Of a stretch of 46,383 bases of DNA, positions 9,941-19,307 are shown piece by piece. Under the pieces are notes generated by a model. It made no database searches. It was given only the letters and a program-made list of their open reading frames with translations, and had not been told where the DNA came from. The translations under genes and the position numbers were made by a program. Origin of the DNA: Acanthaster planci (taxonomy: Eukaryota > Echinodermata > Asteroidea > Valvatida > Acanthasteridae). The stretch's first letter is position 1, and every line of letters begins with the position of its first letter. The stretch spans positions 240,346-286,728 of the forward strand of contig NW_019091646.1 in NCBI RefSeq assembly GCF_001949145.1, written 5' to 3'.

Positions 9941-10767
9941 TAGGCCTTGTCCAGCCAAGCTTGGGCGGGCGACTTAGTCTTGTGCGTCGGAGGCGACTCC
10001 CCCGCAGGCCTTGCCGGTGGTTTCTGGGGGTTGTGAGCCACTGCTCGTCTGTCTTGAGGGCAGTCTCGCCTGATGTGTCCGAGCTTGTAGCATCCGTAGC
10101 ACTCCACCAGGGGACGACTGCCCCGTCTTCCGCCGCTTGGTGCCTTCTCCTCCGCGGGTTTCTTATCCCGGTCGTCCACAGCGCGAACTTCCCTGGCCCC
10201 AGGCTTCCACTTCTGCTGGGAGGCCTGTGATTCCATGACTGCCTCCAACTCAGTGGCAAGGGTGACCGCTTCCGTCAACGAAGTCGCCCTCCACGCAAAG
10301 ACGTGGCGCTGCAGCTGCTCATCCCCAAGAGCGTTCCAGAACGCCTCCAGAGCCAAGTCCTCCACAGGTAGTTTAGGGTAGCTGCTTGCAACCAGCCTTC
10401 GGATAGACTGCGCAAGGTTGGCCCGGAACTTGTCCCGTCCCCGCACTCGCATAGACAACTGTGCCCGATGTAGGGGGACCTGCGAGGTCACTCCAAACCG
10501 TTACTCAAAGTTGTCAAAGATGGTGGCATACTCCTCCCGGGCTTCAGGGACCATGTCAGCCAGCGCCTCCTGAGCCACCCCCACTGGTTAACTGTCACGA
10601 CACTCTCAAAATGTATGACGTAGTCCGACCAGTTGCTCAAAGTTTTCAAAGATGGTGGATGAAGCCAGATACATCACCTTCTTGTCTTCCGCCCACTGGT
10701 TAACTGTCACGACACTCTCAAAATGTGTGACGTAGTCCGGACCATCGAACTTGTCAGGGAGCATCAT
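9940..10767 (-). pseudogene. Gypsy gag, copy 2, with intact zinc knuckle and internal duplication
   Basis: The start region (ATG at 10767) reads PDKFDGPDYVTHFESVVTV. A 112-bp piece that contains the HFESVVTVNQW codons is duplicated (10581-10630 and 10693-10740) and throws the frame. The open part from 10491 contains LSMRVRGRDKFRANLAQS, GDEQLQRHVFAWRATSLTEA and a complete CCHC knuckle (CYGCYKLGHIRRDC). Gag would form the particle and bind RNA; this copy is broken by the duplication and by a stop near 10500. Confidence 0.75.
10581..10740. repeat. 112-bp tandem duplication inside gag
   Basis: CCACTGGTTAACTGTCACGA and the following 30 bp occur at 10581 and again at 10693 with two or three differences. 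The duplication is intragenic. Confidence 0.85.
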
Positions 10768-11487
10768 TGGCCTCTAGCCCCTCAGGCCTCCCTAAGCCTT
10801 GTGACGTTGGTGATGTTCCAAAAGGACCATCACTCCCTGCGCACCCCGGTCACCAGAGGGCAACCCGGCACTCCCTTCGTTTGCGCTAATTTCAACTGAC
10901 CCTTGCCGAGGTCCCCCTCACAGCAGCAATCCCGGCCCGATGGTGTTCCGACCGGACCACCTCATCTGCCACGCAACTGCCGCAAGGGGGTGCCCCACGG
11001 ATATCGATAACCGGAGTACTAGAAAGGGGGAGCGACGTTGGCCCCTGGTGAAACCCCGCCCCGGCCGTGGCAGCGGGATAACCTTGGTGAGGCCCCAGCT
11101 GGGGTCGCTCGCCCTTCACCCTGCCCCCAACGACCAGGGAGGTCCACCTTGCAACAGCGCAAGCAACGACTCGGTACGTGGGGAATGTGATGCCAAATCC
11201 TGCTCCCCCTGCCCTGCACTATTACCTTGAGGCCTTCCCCCCTCCCTACTACGGGCCACTTGTTCCAAACGTCCTCATTGTCTGTCCGCTTCTGGGTTGT
11301 CTCCATAGTCCAGTTCCTTTTCCATTAAGTCCCGTCCCAGTCCCCACCTCTGCTGCATGGCGGTTCAGGTGCCAGACCCTAGTTGAACGATGAATCCATG
11401 CCCACAGAAAACGATAAAATTTACCTGTTTTTTTTTGGCCAAACCGTGTCCCAAGCTGCCACCACTGTAACACTCCGCCGGTCTACG
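10768..11487 (-). other. Leader between 5' LTR and gag of copy 2
   Basis: There is no ORF with recognisable homology. The position fits a long 5' untranslated leader with packaging signals, but none can be recognised from sequence. Confidence 0.4.
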
Positions 11488-11655
11488 GGTTCCACACAGA
11501 GGCAAGAAAACACACTGGGTTCAGAACTTCTGTTTACGAGGGCAAAACCTGTTTATTTTGACAACACAATCAAACTCGCCCGTCCGAAGACTCACAACAA
11601 AACCGATCTCTCGAGGCCGGCCAAAAGAAACCTCTCTGCGTAGGCGCGGCGGCGT
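11488..11655 (-). repeat. LTR segment, right (5' LTR of gypsy copy 2)
   Basis: It pairs with 8023-8192. A minus-strand AATAAA is at 11557-11552. A TGTAACAC word at 11465 resembles the edge of the copy 1 LTR (1639) and may mark the LTR border. Confidence 0.8.
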
Positions 11656-12617
11656 CCTGGCAGAGCAGCTGCGGTTTGTGCTAGGCTGGTGGCTGGAGAT
11701 CCCGGCGCATGGAATTTTTTGACCGCGGCCAGTTGGAAGCAGTGCCTCGGCCGCCCTCCCGAACCGTGCCTGTGTCGCGTTCGTTCATTGGCCGTTCTTG
11801 TAGCCGTATCGAACGGTCTTGCCATTGGGCAAGTGTGCGATGGTCCCAGTACAGATCTTCCCGCAGTCGAGCCGAGTACTGACGGGGCACTCCTGAATGA
11901 TTGATCTGGAGTGATTTGTGTTGGTTGCCCAACTGTTATCTTTTTTCCCACTTCTTGGTGGTGACGTATACCCGCTGCGGCATTCCAGCTGGACTGGTCC
12001 TCGGGAATTTGCTGAATAGGCTTGTGTGCTATCCCCAAGTGCCAAGTGCACGCGTGGTACCGGTTGCGACCTTCCTGTTTGATTGGTCAACAAGGATTAT
12101 AATGAATATTCACGATCTATTCCCTTTGAGTCCCAAATTGTTTTATCTGCGCTTTTTCGTGCAAGCCCGTGACCCTTGGTTGGCATGAATGATAAGTGTC
12201 CAAGGCCATCCCAAAGTGCCTGCGTTGCCGTGTAGTAACCTTGGTGTTTTGGACATGTTATGCGGGCACGAGAGATAGTGCCATGTTTGATAATGCATTA
12301 ATTTATAAAATGTTAATGTCTTGGTTCTGTGAGTTACAAGTAAATGCAAATGGGTAGATATTGAATAGTCCAGATCGATTAATAGAGGGATTAAGTTGCA
12401 ATCAGTTAAGTTCCTGTGATCATGAATATACGTGTAAATTGGTCGTTCGCGCCCCAACCTTGGATCTTTTCCAAAACTTCTAGACAACTTTGTAGTCGGG
12501 TCCAGGGCCTGGAACGGTCCTGTGGATTTGCTGAATTGCACCAGCAGGGTTGGGGGCCCTAGGCTAGGGGCTGATTGGCTACATCGACTGCCGAGTTACA
12601 TGTATATAGCGAGTTAC
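11656..12617. other. No recognisable gene
   Basis: Only short frames without motifs are seen. The sequence looks like ordinary noncoding animal DNA. Confidence 0.5.
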
Positions 12618-13286
12618 NNNNNNNNNNNNNNNNNNNNNNNNNNNNNNNNNNNNNNNNNNNNNNNNNNNNNNNNNNNNNNNNNNNNNNNNNNNNNNNNNNN
12701 NNNNNNNNNNNNNNNNNNNNNNNNNNNNNNNNNNNNNNNNNNNNNNNNNNNNNNNNNNNNNNNNNNNNNNNNNNNNNNNNNNNNNNNNNNNNNNNNNNNN
12801 NNNNNNNNNNNNNNNNNNNNNNNNNNNNNNNNNNNNNNNNNNNNNNNNNNNNNNNNNNNNNNNNNNNNNNNNNNNNNNNNNNNNNNNNNNNNNNNNNNNN
12901 NNNNNNNNNNNNNNNNNNNNNNNNNNNNNNNNNNNNNNNNNNNNNNNNNNNNNNNNNNNNNNNNNNNNNNNNNNNNNNNNNNNNNNNNNNNNNNNNNNNN
13001 NNNNNNNNNNNNNNNNNNNNNNNNNNNNNNNNNNNNNNNNNNNNNNNNNNNNNNNNNNNNNNNNNNNNNNNNNNNNNNNNNNNNNNNNNNNNNNNNNNNN
13101 NNNNNNNNNNNNNNNNNNNNNNNNNNNNNNNNNNNNNNNNNNNNNNNNNNNNNNNNNNNNNNNNNNNNNNNNNNNNNNNNNNNNNNNNNNNNNNNNNNNN
13201 NNNNNNNNNNNNNNNNNNNNNNNNNNNNNNNNNNNNNNNNNNNNNNNNNNNNNNNNNNNNNNNNNNNNNNNNNNNNNNNNNNNNNN
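12618..13286. other. Assembly gap (669 N)
   Basis: An unbroken run of N. The long open frames that span it are artefacts. Confidence 0.99.
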
Positions 13287-13940
13287 TCAGAATAATAGCT
13301 AATTTAAGGTCATAAAAGTGGCTGTATGTAGCAGGGTGCAAGTTGAATGTCAAATTTGCAATGTGGTGTGCACGTACGTGTACCTCCACCTTTGTTATTG
13401 TACATGTACAATATATTATGCATGACCTCGAAAATCCGCAGCATGTACATGTTACATTGTAAGTTACGTGTAGCACCAGCAATACTCTTCACTGATCATG
13501 GAAATTGGTAATTGAATTGAATTAAATTTATGGAACCAAAGATTCATGTTTGTTTAAATTAATAATTTTGTACTGGCAGGTCTTTTCATGAGCAAAGTGG
13601 AGATCTCCAATAAACCAAAATTTGAGAGTGACACAGGAATCCCAAAATTTGGCCTCACAGCATCACTTTCTCTCGTCACTGGGGAATTACACTACAGAAA
13701 GACAAACACTTCGATGTAACAAAAACAGAACGTAGGGCTTACAAATTAGGGCCCCGTCTTCATAGGCCTGATCCAAAAACGAGTATCAGCCAGGCCACAA
13801 TTTTACTTACACTCCGTGAAAATAAGAGTAATGAATATTATTGCACCCAGACAAACGCCAAGGTGAGCATTCATTGTAATTATTTAATACAGGTAACAAT
13901 ACAGGTCACTGTTTGAAACGAATATGGAACGTAGGGCCTT
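13287..13940. other. Noncoding; left part of a direct repeat
   Basis: No gene is visible. Positions about 13803-13885 are repeated in diverged form at about 14253-14340, on the other side of the MITE. A perfect 14-bp palindrome TTGTACATGTACAA lies near 13398. Confidence 0.5.
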
Positions 13941-14195
13941 CACTGAAAAATTGCCTGGGTTGAATTTTAACCCAAGGAAGGGTGAAAACTCCAACTACCC
14001 AAATATGGGCTATGTTAACTGAACTTTGGGTTGAGAACTACTTTCTGTTTAAGTTTTCCCACAAAATGAGTGAATATTACCCGTCGTTTAGTTAAAACAA
14101 CCCAAAAATTAATTTCAATCACCCAGATTGGGTTGAAACAACCTAAATTATTGGTTAGTTGGAGTTTTCACCCTCGCTTGAGCAATTTTTCAGTG
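13941..14195. mobile_element. MITE-like element with terminal inverted repeats
   Basis: The left end CACTGAAAAATTGC is the exact inverse of the right end GCAATTTTTCAGTG. A second inverted block further in (GGGTGAAAACTCCAACTA against TAGTTGGAGTTTTCACCC) extends the terminal repeats to about 55 bp with a small gap. The interior contains several ATTGGGTTGAAA-like words and no ORF. At 255 bp without coding capacity this is a MITE; the CACTG ends do not by themselves fix the superfamily and I see no clear target-site duplication. Confidence 0.75.
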
Positions 14196-14252
14196 CTACA
14201 ATTCAGATTAAGTCCAGAGTAACTGCTATCAATCCCCAACGCAAGTATGGGC

Positions 14253-14340
14253 ATAGTTACTTTCACCTCATGAAAATAACACTAACGAATATTATTACAC
14301 CCCAGACGATGAACGCTAAGGTAAGCATTCACTTTAAACT
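14253..14340 (+). repeat. Diverged direct repeat of 13803-13885
   Basis: Both copies contain TGAAAATAA, then GAATATTATT, then AAGGTRAGCATTCA. The last word resembles a splice donor in both, but no open exon of convincing coding content precedes it. Confidence 0.5.
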
Positions 14341-14599
14341 ATACAATACAGGTAAAAATACTTATCAACGATTGATAAGGAACTCAATGAAAGCTTCTTC
14401 TAAAGTTTGTAGCCAACCTGTGCTAAAATTCTCCCCTCACATTGTGCTTTAATAATAACAACAATAATACAACGATAATATTAATAATAATAATTTATTC
14501 ATTAATAAAGCGCAGATTTAATATACATATGTTCAAATGCACTACAATGGAGACATTAAGCGTGGAACAATAAATACATTAGTATTAGATTAGTACCAT

Positions 14600-15410
14600 C
14601 ATCGAGTTTGATCGATAACTTTTCCACCAAATTCATCTTTCATCTTCCCAATGACTTTGGGATCGTATACCTCATGATCTGTAGGAAAGTTTGAAAAGTC
14701 AAAATCGTTACGTTTTGGTAAAGATAGTCGTTGACGTTATCTGATTTGATGTCTATGAGTAAACTGTCGGTGTCGGTATAAATTAGTCATACCTTTTCTC
14801 CAAAGGATGCTTTTAGCGTGTTGTAATAAAAGTCGTATATAAACGATTTAGACAAGTCGAGCACGCTCACACCACAATAGGTCGGTTTGTTCAATACGGG
14901 GTGGTGGACTTGTGATGTGATTTAGATACCAAGCCTTTATTAAGTTTCGCACTTTGTCTCGCAGTAGGGTCCGTCGATTCGGTCTCTCACATTTTCCATG
15001 GTTTTGCAAAAGACTGAGTTGTTCATCAGTTTGAAGAAATCTTTCTCAAAGTCAGAGGTAGCTCGTTTTCTCAATTTAGTGTTTTTATCAATGTAACTTT
15101 TTATCCAAGGTGCTTGCGGAAATGACAAAAAACGGCGAATTGTTTTCATATTCATCCGAGTTTGAGATATTTTTGCAACGTGCGATAATGAACTACATAT
15201 TTCTTTTTTTGGGGGGGGGGGAGAAAGCGTAGCTATGAGTTTTTTAACAGTGTTGTCTTCTTTGTTTTATGTTAGAAGTTCTTGTTGTTGAGGTGACAAT
15301 TGAATGCCAGTAATTTCTGTGTTCTCGGGTGCAAGTGGAAAGTCAATGTGAAGGTCGTGCAGCGTTGCGGGTAGTCGAGAGTTACTGCTAACATGTAGCC
15401 GGTTCTACAT
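14600..15410 (-). pseudogene. Polinton III PolB, C-terminal fragment
   Basis: The minus strand encodes the C-terminal third of a protein-primed family-B polymerase in several frames: YMLAVTLDYPQ, then KKLIATLS, DKNTKLRKRATSDFEKDFF, KLMNNSVFCKTMENVRDR (motif B region), LIYTDTDSLL (catalytic motif C with both Asp present) and KVIGKMKDEFGG. A stop precedes the YTDTDS segment. The fragment stops exactly where the left inverted repeat of Polinton II begins, and the more N-terminal part of a PolB resumes on the other side of Polinton II (32495-32850) in the same orientation. Confidence 0.85.
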
Positions 15411-15418
15411 GTTAGCAA
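15390..15418. repeat. Perfect 11-bp hairpin at the Polinton II left junction
   Basis: CTAACATGTAG, a 6-base loop and CTACATGTTAG form a perfect stem. It sits on the junction between the PolB relic and the Polinton II terminal repeat; the right-hand arm is not polymerase sequence, so it may be a fold-back formed at the breakpoint. Confidence 0.7.
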
Positions 15419-15690
15419 AATCCGCAAAAATCTGGAAAACGCCAAAAACTTTGAAATAACAAAACAATTCGAAAAATCGAAAAGCGACAAATTCGAAGAA
15501 CTTTGAAATTTCAAATATTTTGGAAAAATCGGAAATTCGCAACACTCGCCAAAATTCGCAAAATCTCAAAAATCCGCCTCCTTTCCCACCCCCGCTCGAA
15601 AATTCTGAAGAAAATTCTCAAATCGATTGAGAAACGTAAATGGATCAAACTTTTGCCAGTTGGTGCGAATACGCTTAATTAGTAACAGTT
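15412..15690 (+). repeat. Polinton II left terminal inverted repeat
   Basis: The block is the inverse of about 32200-32470, e.g. TTCGAAAAATCGAAAAGCG and ATTCTGAAGAAAATTCT on the plus strand here. It is A/T-rich and full of AAATTCG/CGAAAA words. The outermost about 30 bp seen at the right end (GGTCCAGGACTCTC region) is missing here. Confidence 0.8.
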
Positions 15691-15856
15691 CACGCGGCTC
15701 ACGCGGCGTGGTTAACTGTAAACAGCTGTGAAACAAAACGTCATTTAATCGAGCAAGCAAAACTGGACGTACAGAGTCAAAGGCGTCACATTTGCTTGGT
15801 GAGAAAAACCAAAGACGGAAATAAAGTGTATAAACTGAAGCAAATATTTATTCCCA

Positions 15857-16432
15857 TTGATTTGCTTACCGATTAAAATCGAAAATGTTAAACACAAAAA
15901 CAACGTCAATTGTTTCTTTTGTAAATCTATTAACGTGGTAGAAGTGGTCGACTGTATTCATTGTTTAAAAAATTCTGATGGTTTGTTTGAATGCATCAAT
16001 TGCAACGAATTTCACGACTGTCACAAATGTCACAAATGTAGGAAATGTACTCAGTATTCGACGTACAACGAATGCAGCGAATGTATAAATTGCGTTTATT
16101 GTTTTAGTTGTTATGATTGTTCACATTCTAATCCCTTAGAAAGTTGTGAAGCGTGTTTTGGTTGCAGCGGTTGTATAGAATGTGTCCGCTGCACCGATTG
16201 TGTTTGCTGCGTTAACTGCGTTGAATTAGATGGAATGGATCATGTGGTGCTTATCGATGGTCGGCACAAAAAAATCAGGCACAAACGGGAAGACAATTTA
16301 TCGCCTGAAGCTGAATCTAAGCTGGACGCTAATTTATATGATCCAGGCTTAGTAATTGAAAATGACGTCGACATAGAAGATTTAAAAAGAGTAGAGACCC
16401 AACATGAAAATTTTATAGACGCGGCCGATTAA
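15857..16432 (+). CDS. Cysteine-ladder protein of Polinton II
   Basis: This is a 191-codon open frame in an otherwise broken element. Within the first about 125 residues it has 27 cysteines, mostly at every third position in uninterrupted C-x-x-C ladders (for example CHKCHKCRKC, and CSECINCVYCFSCYDC, then CEACFGCSGCIECVRC). A basic segment (RHKKIRHKRED) and an acidic C-terminus follow. The frame opens after a stop at 15836-15838 and begins at TTG; there is no in-frame ATG before the ladder, so the start was lost, lies in an upstream exon, or is reached by a frameshift. Polinton I's equivalent would be beyond the window. The ladder suggests multi-metal binding or a Cys-stacked solenoid; I know no named family and assign no function. 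Confidence 0.6.
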   Translation: MICLPIKIENVKHKNNVNCFFCKSINVVEVVDCIHCLKNSDGLFECINCNEFHDCHKCHKCRKCTQYSTYNECSECINCVYCFSCYDCSHSNPLESCEACFGCSGCIECVRCTDCVCCVNCVELDGMDHVVLIDGRHKKIRHKREDNLSPEAESKLDANLYDPGLVIENDVDIEDLKRVETQHENFIDAAD

Positions 16433-16529
16433 CCTCCCAGAAAAAAATGAAAAAAGTTCCAATTAAAATACAAAATCAGAAACACGTCAACCCAAATTTA
16501 CATCGTAACCGACGACCACGAACGTCTCA

Positions 16530-16943
16530 ATGCCAAGTGATTCCAATGTTATATACGGTACTCTTGATGCCAGCAGACTCATTCTTTCAAACCCTGTGAT
16601 AAAAGAAGGCGTAAATGTATCCCAATGCTATTCTCCCATTTATTATAATCACGACGGTCAAGAAAGACGTCTGCTAATTATGATGACAGACACGACGTGT
16701 TACGGTATAAATCCCCTGTATAAATACGACACGGGGGATAAAACTGTCAATAAAATCATTGGTCAGCAAATATGTTATCAACTACAAAAGCCCATGATGC
16801 GTATACTCGATGAAATACATTTAGCGGCTTACGAGTTCATTGAAACGCAAGCTGCTGCAAAGTCGAACGTACCGTCGATTACCATTAACGCTTATATAGC
16901 CAGTTGCGATTTGTTTTGTTCGGTCAAAAACCAGCCTATGTAA
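16530..16943 (+). CDS. Unknown Polinton protein (upstream of the TFIIB-like gene)
   Basis: An ATG-initiated 137-codon frame with mixed alpha/beta character: SNVIYGTLDASRLILSNPVI, YSPIYYNHDGQERRLLIMM, GINPLYKYDTGDKTVNK, LDEIHLAAYEFIETQAA. A short basic plus-strand frame just before it (from ATG at 16449) may be its original N-terminus in another frame. The arrangement before a transcription-factor-like gene and the general pattern recall viral single-stranded DNA-binding proteins, but this is a weak impression and I do not assign a function. It ends at ATG-TAA, overlapping the region where the next coding frame begins. Confidence 0.45.
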   Translation: MPSDSNVIYGTLDASRLILSNPVIKEGVNVSQCYSPIYYNHDGQERRLLIMMTDTTCYGINPLYKYDTGDKTVNKIIGQQICYQLQKPMMRILDEIHLAAYEFIETQAAAKSNVPSITINAYIASCDLFCSVKNQPM

Positions 16944-17344
16944 AAGTCGAAGAAGAATGCCCACACGTCAATAAAGGAATAGAAGACAGATTTGTCAATT
17001 GCCATGATTGTTTTAGAAGATAACGACCTTATACAGACTTTGAAGTGGAGAACGTAGGTGACAAACACAATCAGCGGTTTGTTTACAAAAAGCGGAAATC
17101 TAAAACAAACAAAATATTTAAACAACTAGACATTCAATTGACTACCGAACAAGCAGGTCTCTTAGAAAACATATTAAACCAAGTTTTAGCAGGCAAGACC
17201 TCTAGAGGGCAACCATTCAGGCCGTTGGTGGCAGTCTGTTACCAAGACGTAACCAAAGAAACGCCAGACAAAGCCAGGGACCTGCTTCAAGTCTCGGAGA
17301 AACACTTTACCGACGCCGTCAATAAATTTAGAAAAGGTCGCTAG
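16925..17344 (+). pseudogene. TFIIB-like zinc-ribbon/cyclin-like protein (one internal stop)
   Basis: The plus-strand frame begins near 16940 with EEECPH, followed about 13 residues later by NCHDC, giving a C-x2-H/C-x2-C zinc-ribbon pattern. After a TAA at 17021-17023 the same frame stays open for 107 codons: DFEVENVGDKHNQRFVYKKR, then helical segments (QLTTEQAGLLENILNQVL; FRPLVAVCYQDVTKETP; DKARDLLQVSEKHFTDAVNK) with the helix pattern of a TFIIB-type cyclin repeat. No in-frame ATG is seen at the start; one lost base at the ATGTAAAAG of 16939 may explain this. The total size would be about 135 residues: one zinc ribbon and about one cyclin repeat. A role in element-specific promoter recognition is inferred, not shown. 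Confidence 0.4.
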
Positions 17345-17377
17345 GGGGCACTCTCTTTTTAAGACATATATAATAAA

Positions 17378-18566
17378 ATGGAAAGGAATTCTTTTTATTT
17401 GACCGAAAGCGAGCAGACGTTTAACTTGAAACACGAGATTGATAATACAAAAGGCGGGAAAGCCGTTAAAGTAAAAAATCTACAGTTTAAAGTTGGATGT
17501 TTCAACGTGACAAATGCTACTGAAATCGAGTGGGATACAAACTTGGACGGTAAACCCGCTGTGGTCAGTGGTGAAAGACGCCTGGAATACGTTCAGGAGA
17601 TAGAAGGGAAGTAGCCCCAATTTCAGAACTAGTAAAAAGAGCTAAATACAGACTATTAAAGCAAACGAAAAAGGGACTTTAGCAGAAGAAATTAGAATCA
17701 TCGCTGACGAAATTGAACAGCTCTATCAAGAAGTTAAAGCGCAGTTAGGTCAAAGACAACATTAGACACGCGATCTCGTTTAAATGTTGAAATCAACAAT
17801 AAAAACATCGAATCAGCGTCATTACATTAGGGACAGAGACAAGCCTTAGAAGAGATTTACGAGGGTAACCCCCAGCTCAAACAACAACGAAACCCCCCCC
17901 CGCGCAACCAACAACGAAGCCCGCAGCACAACCTCCAATTTACCCTGTGAGAGACCGAAACCAACCCAGAAGGGGATAGAGACCATGACATAGGTAAAAT
18001 ACTTTTTCTCACGGGGTTAAAAGAACCTATATACGATAGGCTTCATTCTCAAGGCTCGTTTCAAGCGTTACTCCAGGGCGAAAGAGGAAGCATCGTGGTG
18101 TCTCCCGGTTATTACAGCATGGACTGGTTTGATTTTTTAAGAAACTTGATCCCGGGCGTATCTTTCAAAGGTCACTCAGAGTCTAAGAGGGTTACGTTGG
18201 CCATTATAGACCCCACCCTCAAGTTGTGGCTAAATAAAGAATTGTCTAAAACATTGAACTTACCCGAAGTAAAACTTTACCCAGCGTCATTTGTGAAGGA
18301 GAAAAGTGACTTAAACCCCTTAATTTGTTCGTTGCAAACAGCTAAATACCCACGACAACTTTTACAACGGACAGCCTTCAGACTTGCTAGACGTGATAGC
18401 TACCGAGCCTCTAAACTCAACAAAGGAGGTGTGTAACACAACTAAAAAGTTAACAGACAGAAACATCAGCGAGTTGACCTTTTCTTTTAAAAACGAGCGA
18501 GGAGAACTCGTAAACAACAAAGGCACTGGAATTTAATTGAGCTTGACATTTTTTAAAACGGTATAA
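17378..18566 (+). pseudogene. Candidate minor capsid/spike protein of Polinton II
   Basis: An ATG preceded by CATATATAATAAA starts a 78-codon frame (MERNSFYLTESEQTF). After frame changes between about 17600 and 18050, a 113-codon frame follows (SFQALLQGERGSIVVSPGYY, WFDFLRNLIPGV), then a third frame with NISELTFSFKNERGELVNNK, ended by TAA at 18534 and followed in frame by LSLTFFKTV and a second TAA. The N-terminus plus a C-terminal beta-rich block of the ELTFSFKNERGEL type is like single-jelly-roll penton or spike proteins of Polintons; this is a family impression. Total about 390 codons. Copy I's equivalent is outside the window. Confidence 0.45.
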
Positions 18567-18603
18567 AATAAAAAAGAGATTGCAACAAACATTCAGTCGA
18601 AAA

Positions 18604-19286
18604 TGTACCCAGACTTGAGTGGGTATCCAAAGTCAAACAGTGTTGAAACGGCGGCCGAAGCAACAGAGACTAAAGCCAACTGCCTTAAAAAAGATGGAAG
18701 ACATCCGCGGAGAAATCTTAAGAGAGCGTAACGCATTTGAGACTTCTTACAAAAAGATCAAACGGCTATTTACCGCGCTAGACTGCGTGGAATAAGGAGT
18801 AGAAATATTGGGCGCTACATCAGCCGCTATAGGCATTCCCGCACTATTGGGATCTATCACTGCACCCGTCGGGCTAGTGGTGGAAGGCAGGTTGACTTAT
18901 AAAACTAAAAAGCACGATAAATCAAGAATGCTTGCCGACATCAAGCTAACTATCATCGACAAGTATGTCTCACACGCGATCGAAGACGGTGACGTGTTTC
19001 AAGAAGAACTCGTTTTAATTTTGTCCGAACTTAGGAAATTTAATGAGATGAAGGAAAAGATTCGCGCAAACACAACGACTAAATTGCAGGAAGGTAAATT
19101 ACAGAGCAATGAAGAATTTGACTGCCAAGTGCAAGCCAAAGCAGAAACGTTAGTCAACGAAAGGGCAGCGGTTTAAAAAAAAGACCTTATGAAAAAACTT
19201 GGCGAATAACTTTAACCAAGTCTGTCAAGTACCAGGAATCACCGCCTGCCTATGAACCAAGAAAACCCACCGCACCTGCTTTTTAA
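18604..19286 (+). pseudogene. Polinton membrane protein with PPAY tail
   Basis: From an ATG at 18604 the frame shifts after about 25 codons and again before ILGATSAAIGIPALLGS. Visible parts in order: acidic N-terminus, charged helix (DIRGEILRERNAFETSYKK), hydrophobic segment (ATSAAIGIPALLGSITAPVG), long helical region (KSRMLADIKLTIIDKYVSHA, DVFQEELVLILSELRKFNEM), then after an A8 run in another frame WRITLTKSVKYQESPPAYEP and a stop at 19284. PPAY fits the PPxY late-domain consensus that recruits Nedd4-type ligases in budding viruses. The same tail, also with PPAY, is present in Polinton I (46228-46383). I recognise the helical region as one commonly seen in animal Polinton-related proteins of unknown function. 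Confidence 0.55.
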
Positions 19287-19307
19287 AACCGGCTTATTAT
19301 AAAAGAG

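Larger units (their letters stand above)
8023..11655 (-). mobile_element. Ty3/gypsy LTR retrotransposon, copy 2 (internally deleted)
   Basis: Direct repeats at 8023-8192 and 11488-11655 bracket a minus-strand gag, a protease remnant, a short RT/RNase H remnant and the integrase C-terminus. Large parts of RT, RNase H and the integrase catalytic core are missing, so the copy cannot move by itself. It belongs to the same lineage as copy 1 (similar gag and integrase tails) but is clearly diverged. Confidence 0.8.

Noticed and set aside
12522-13482. Open frames of about 250-300 codons on both strands
   Set aside because: They consist almost entirely of the N run at 12618-13286.
13803-14340. Tandemly duplicated host exons ending in AAG-GTRAGC
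   Set aside because: The preceding frames have stops and no shared protein sequence.
14455-14500. AAT/ACA microsatellite
   Set aside because: Ordinary simple repeat without further significance.
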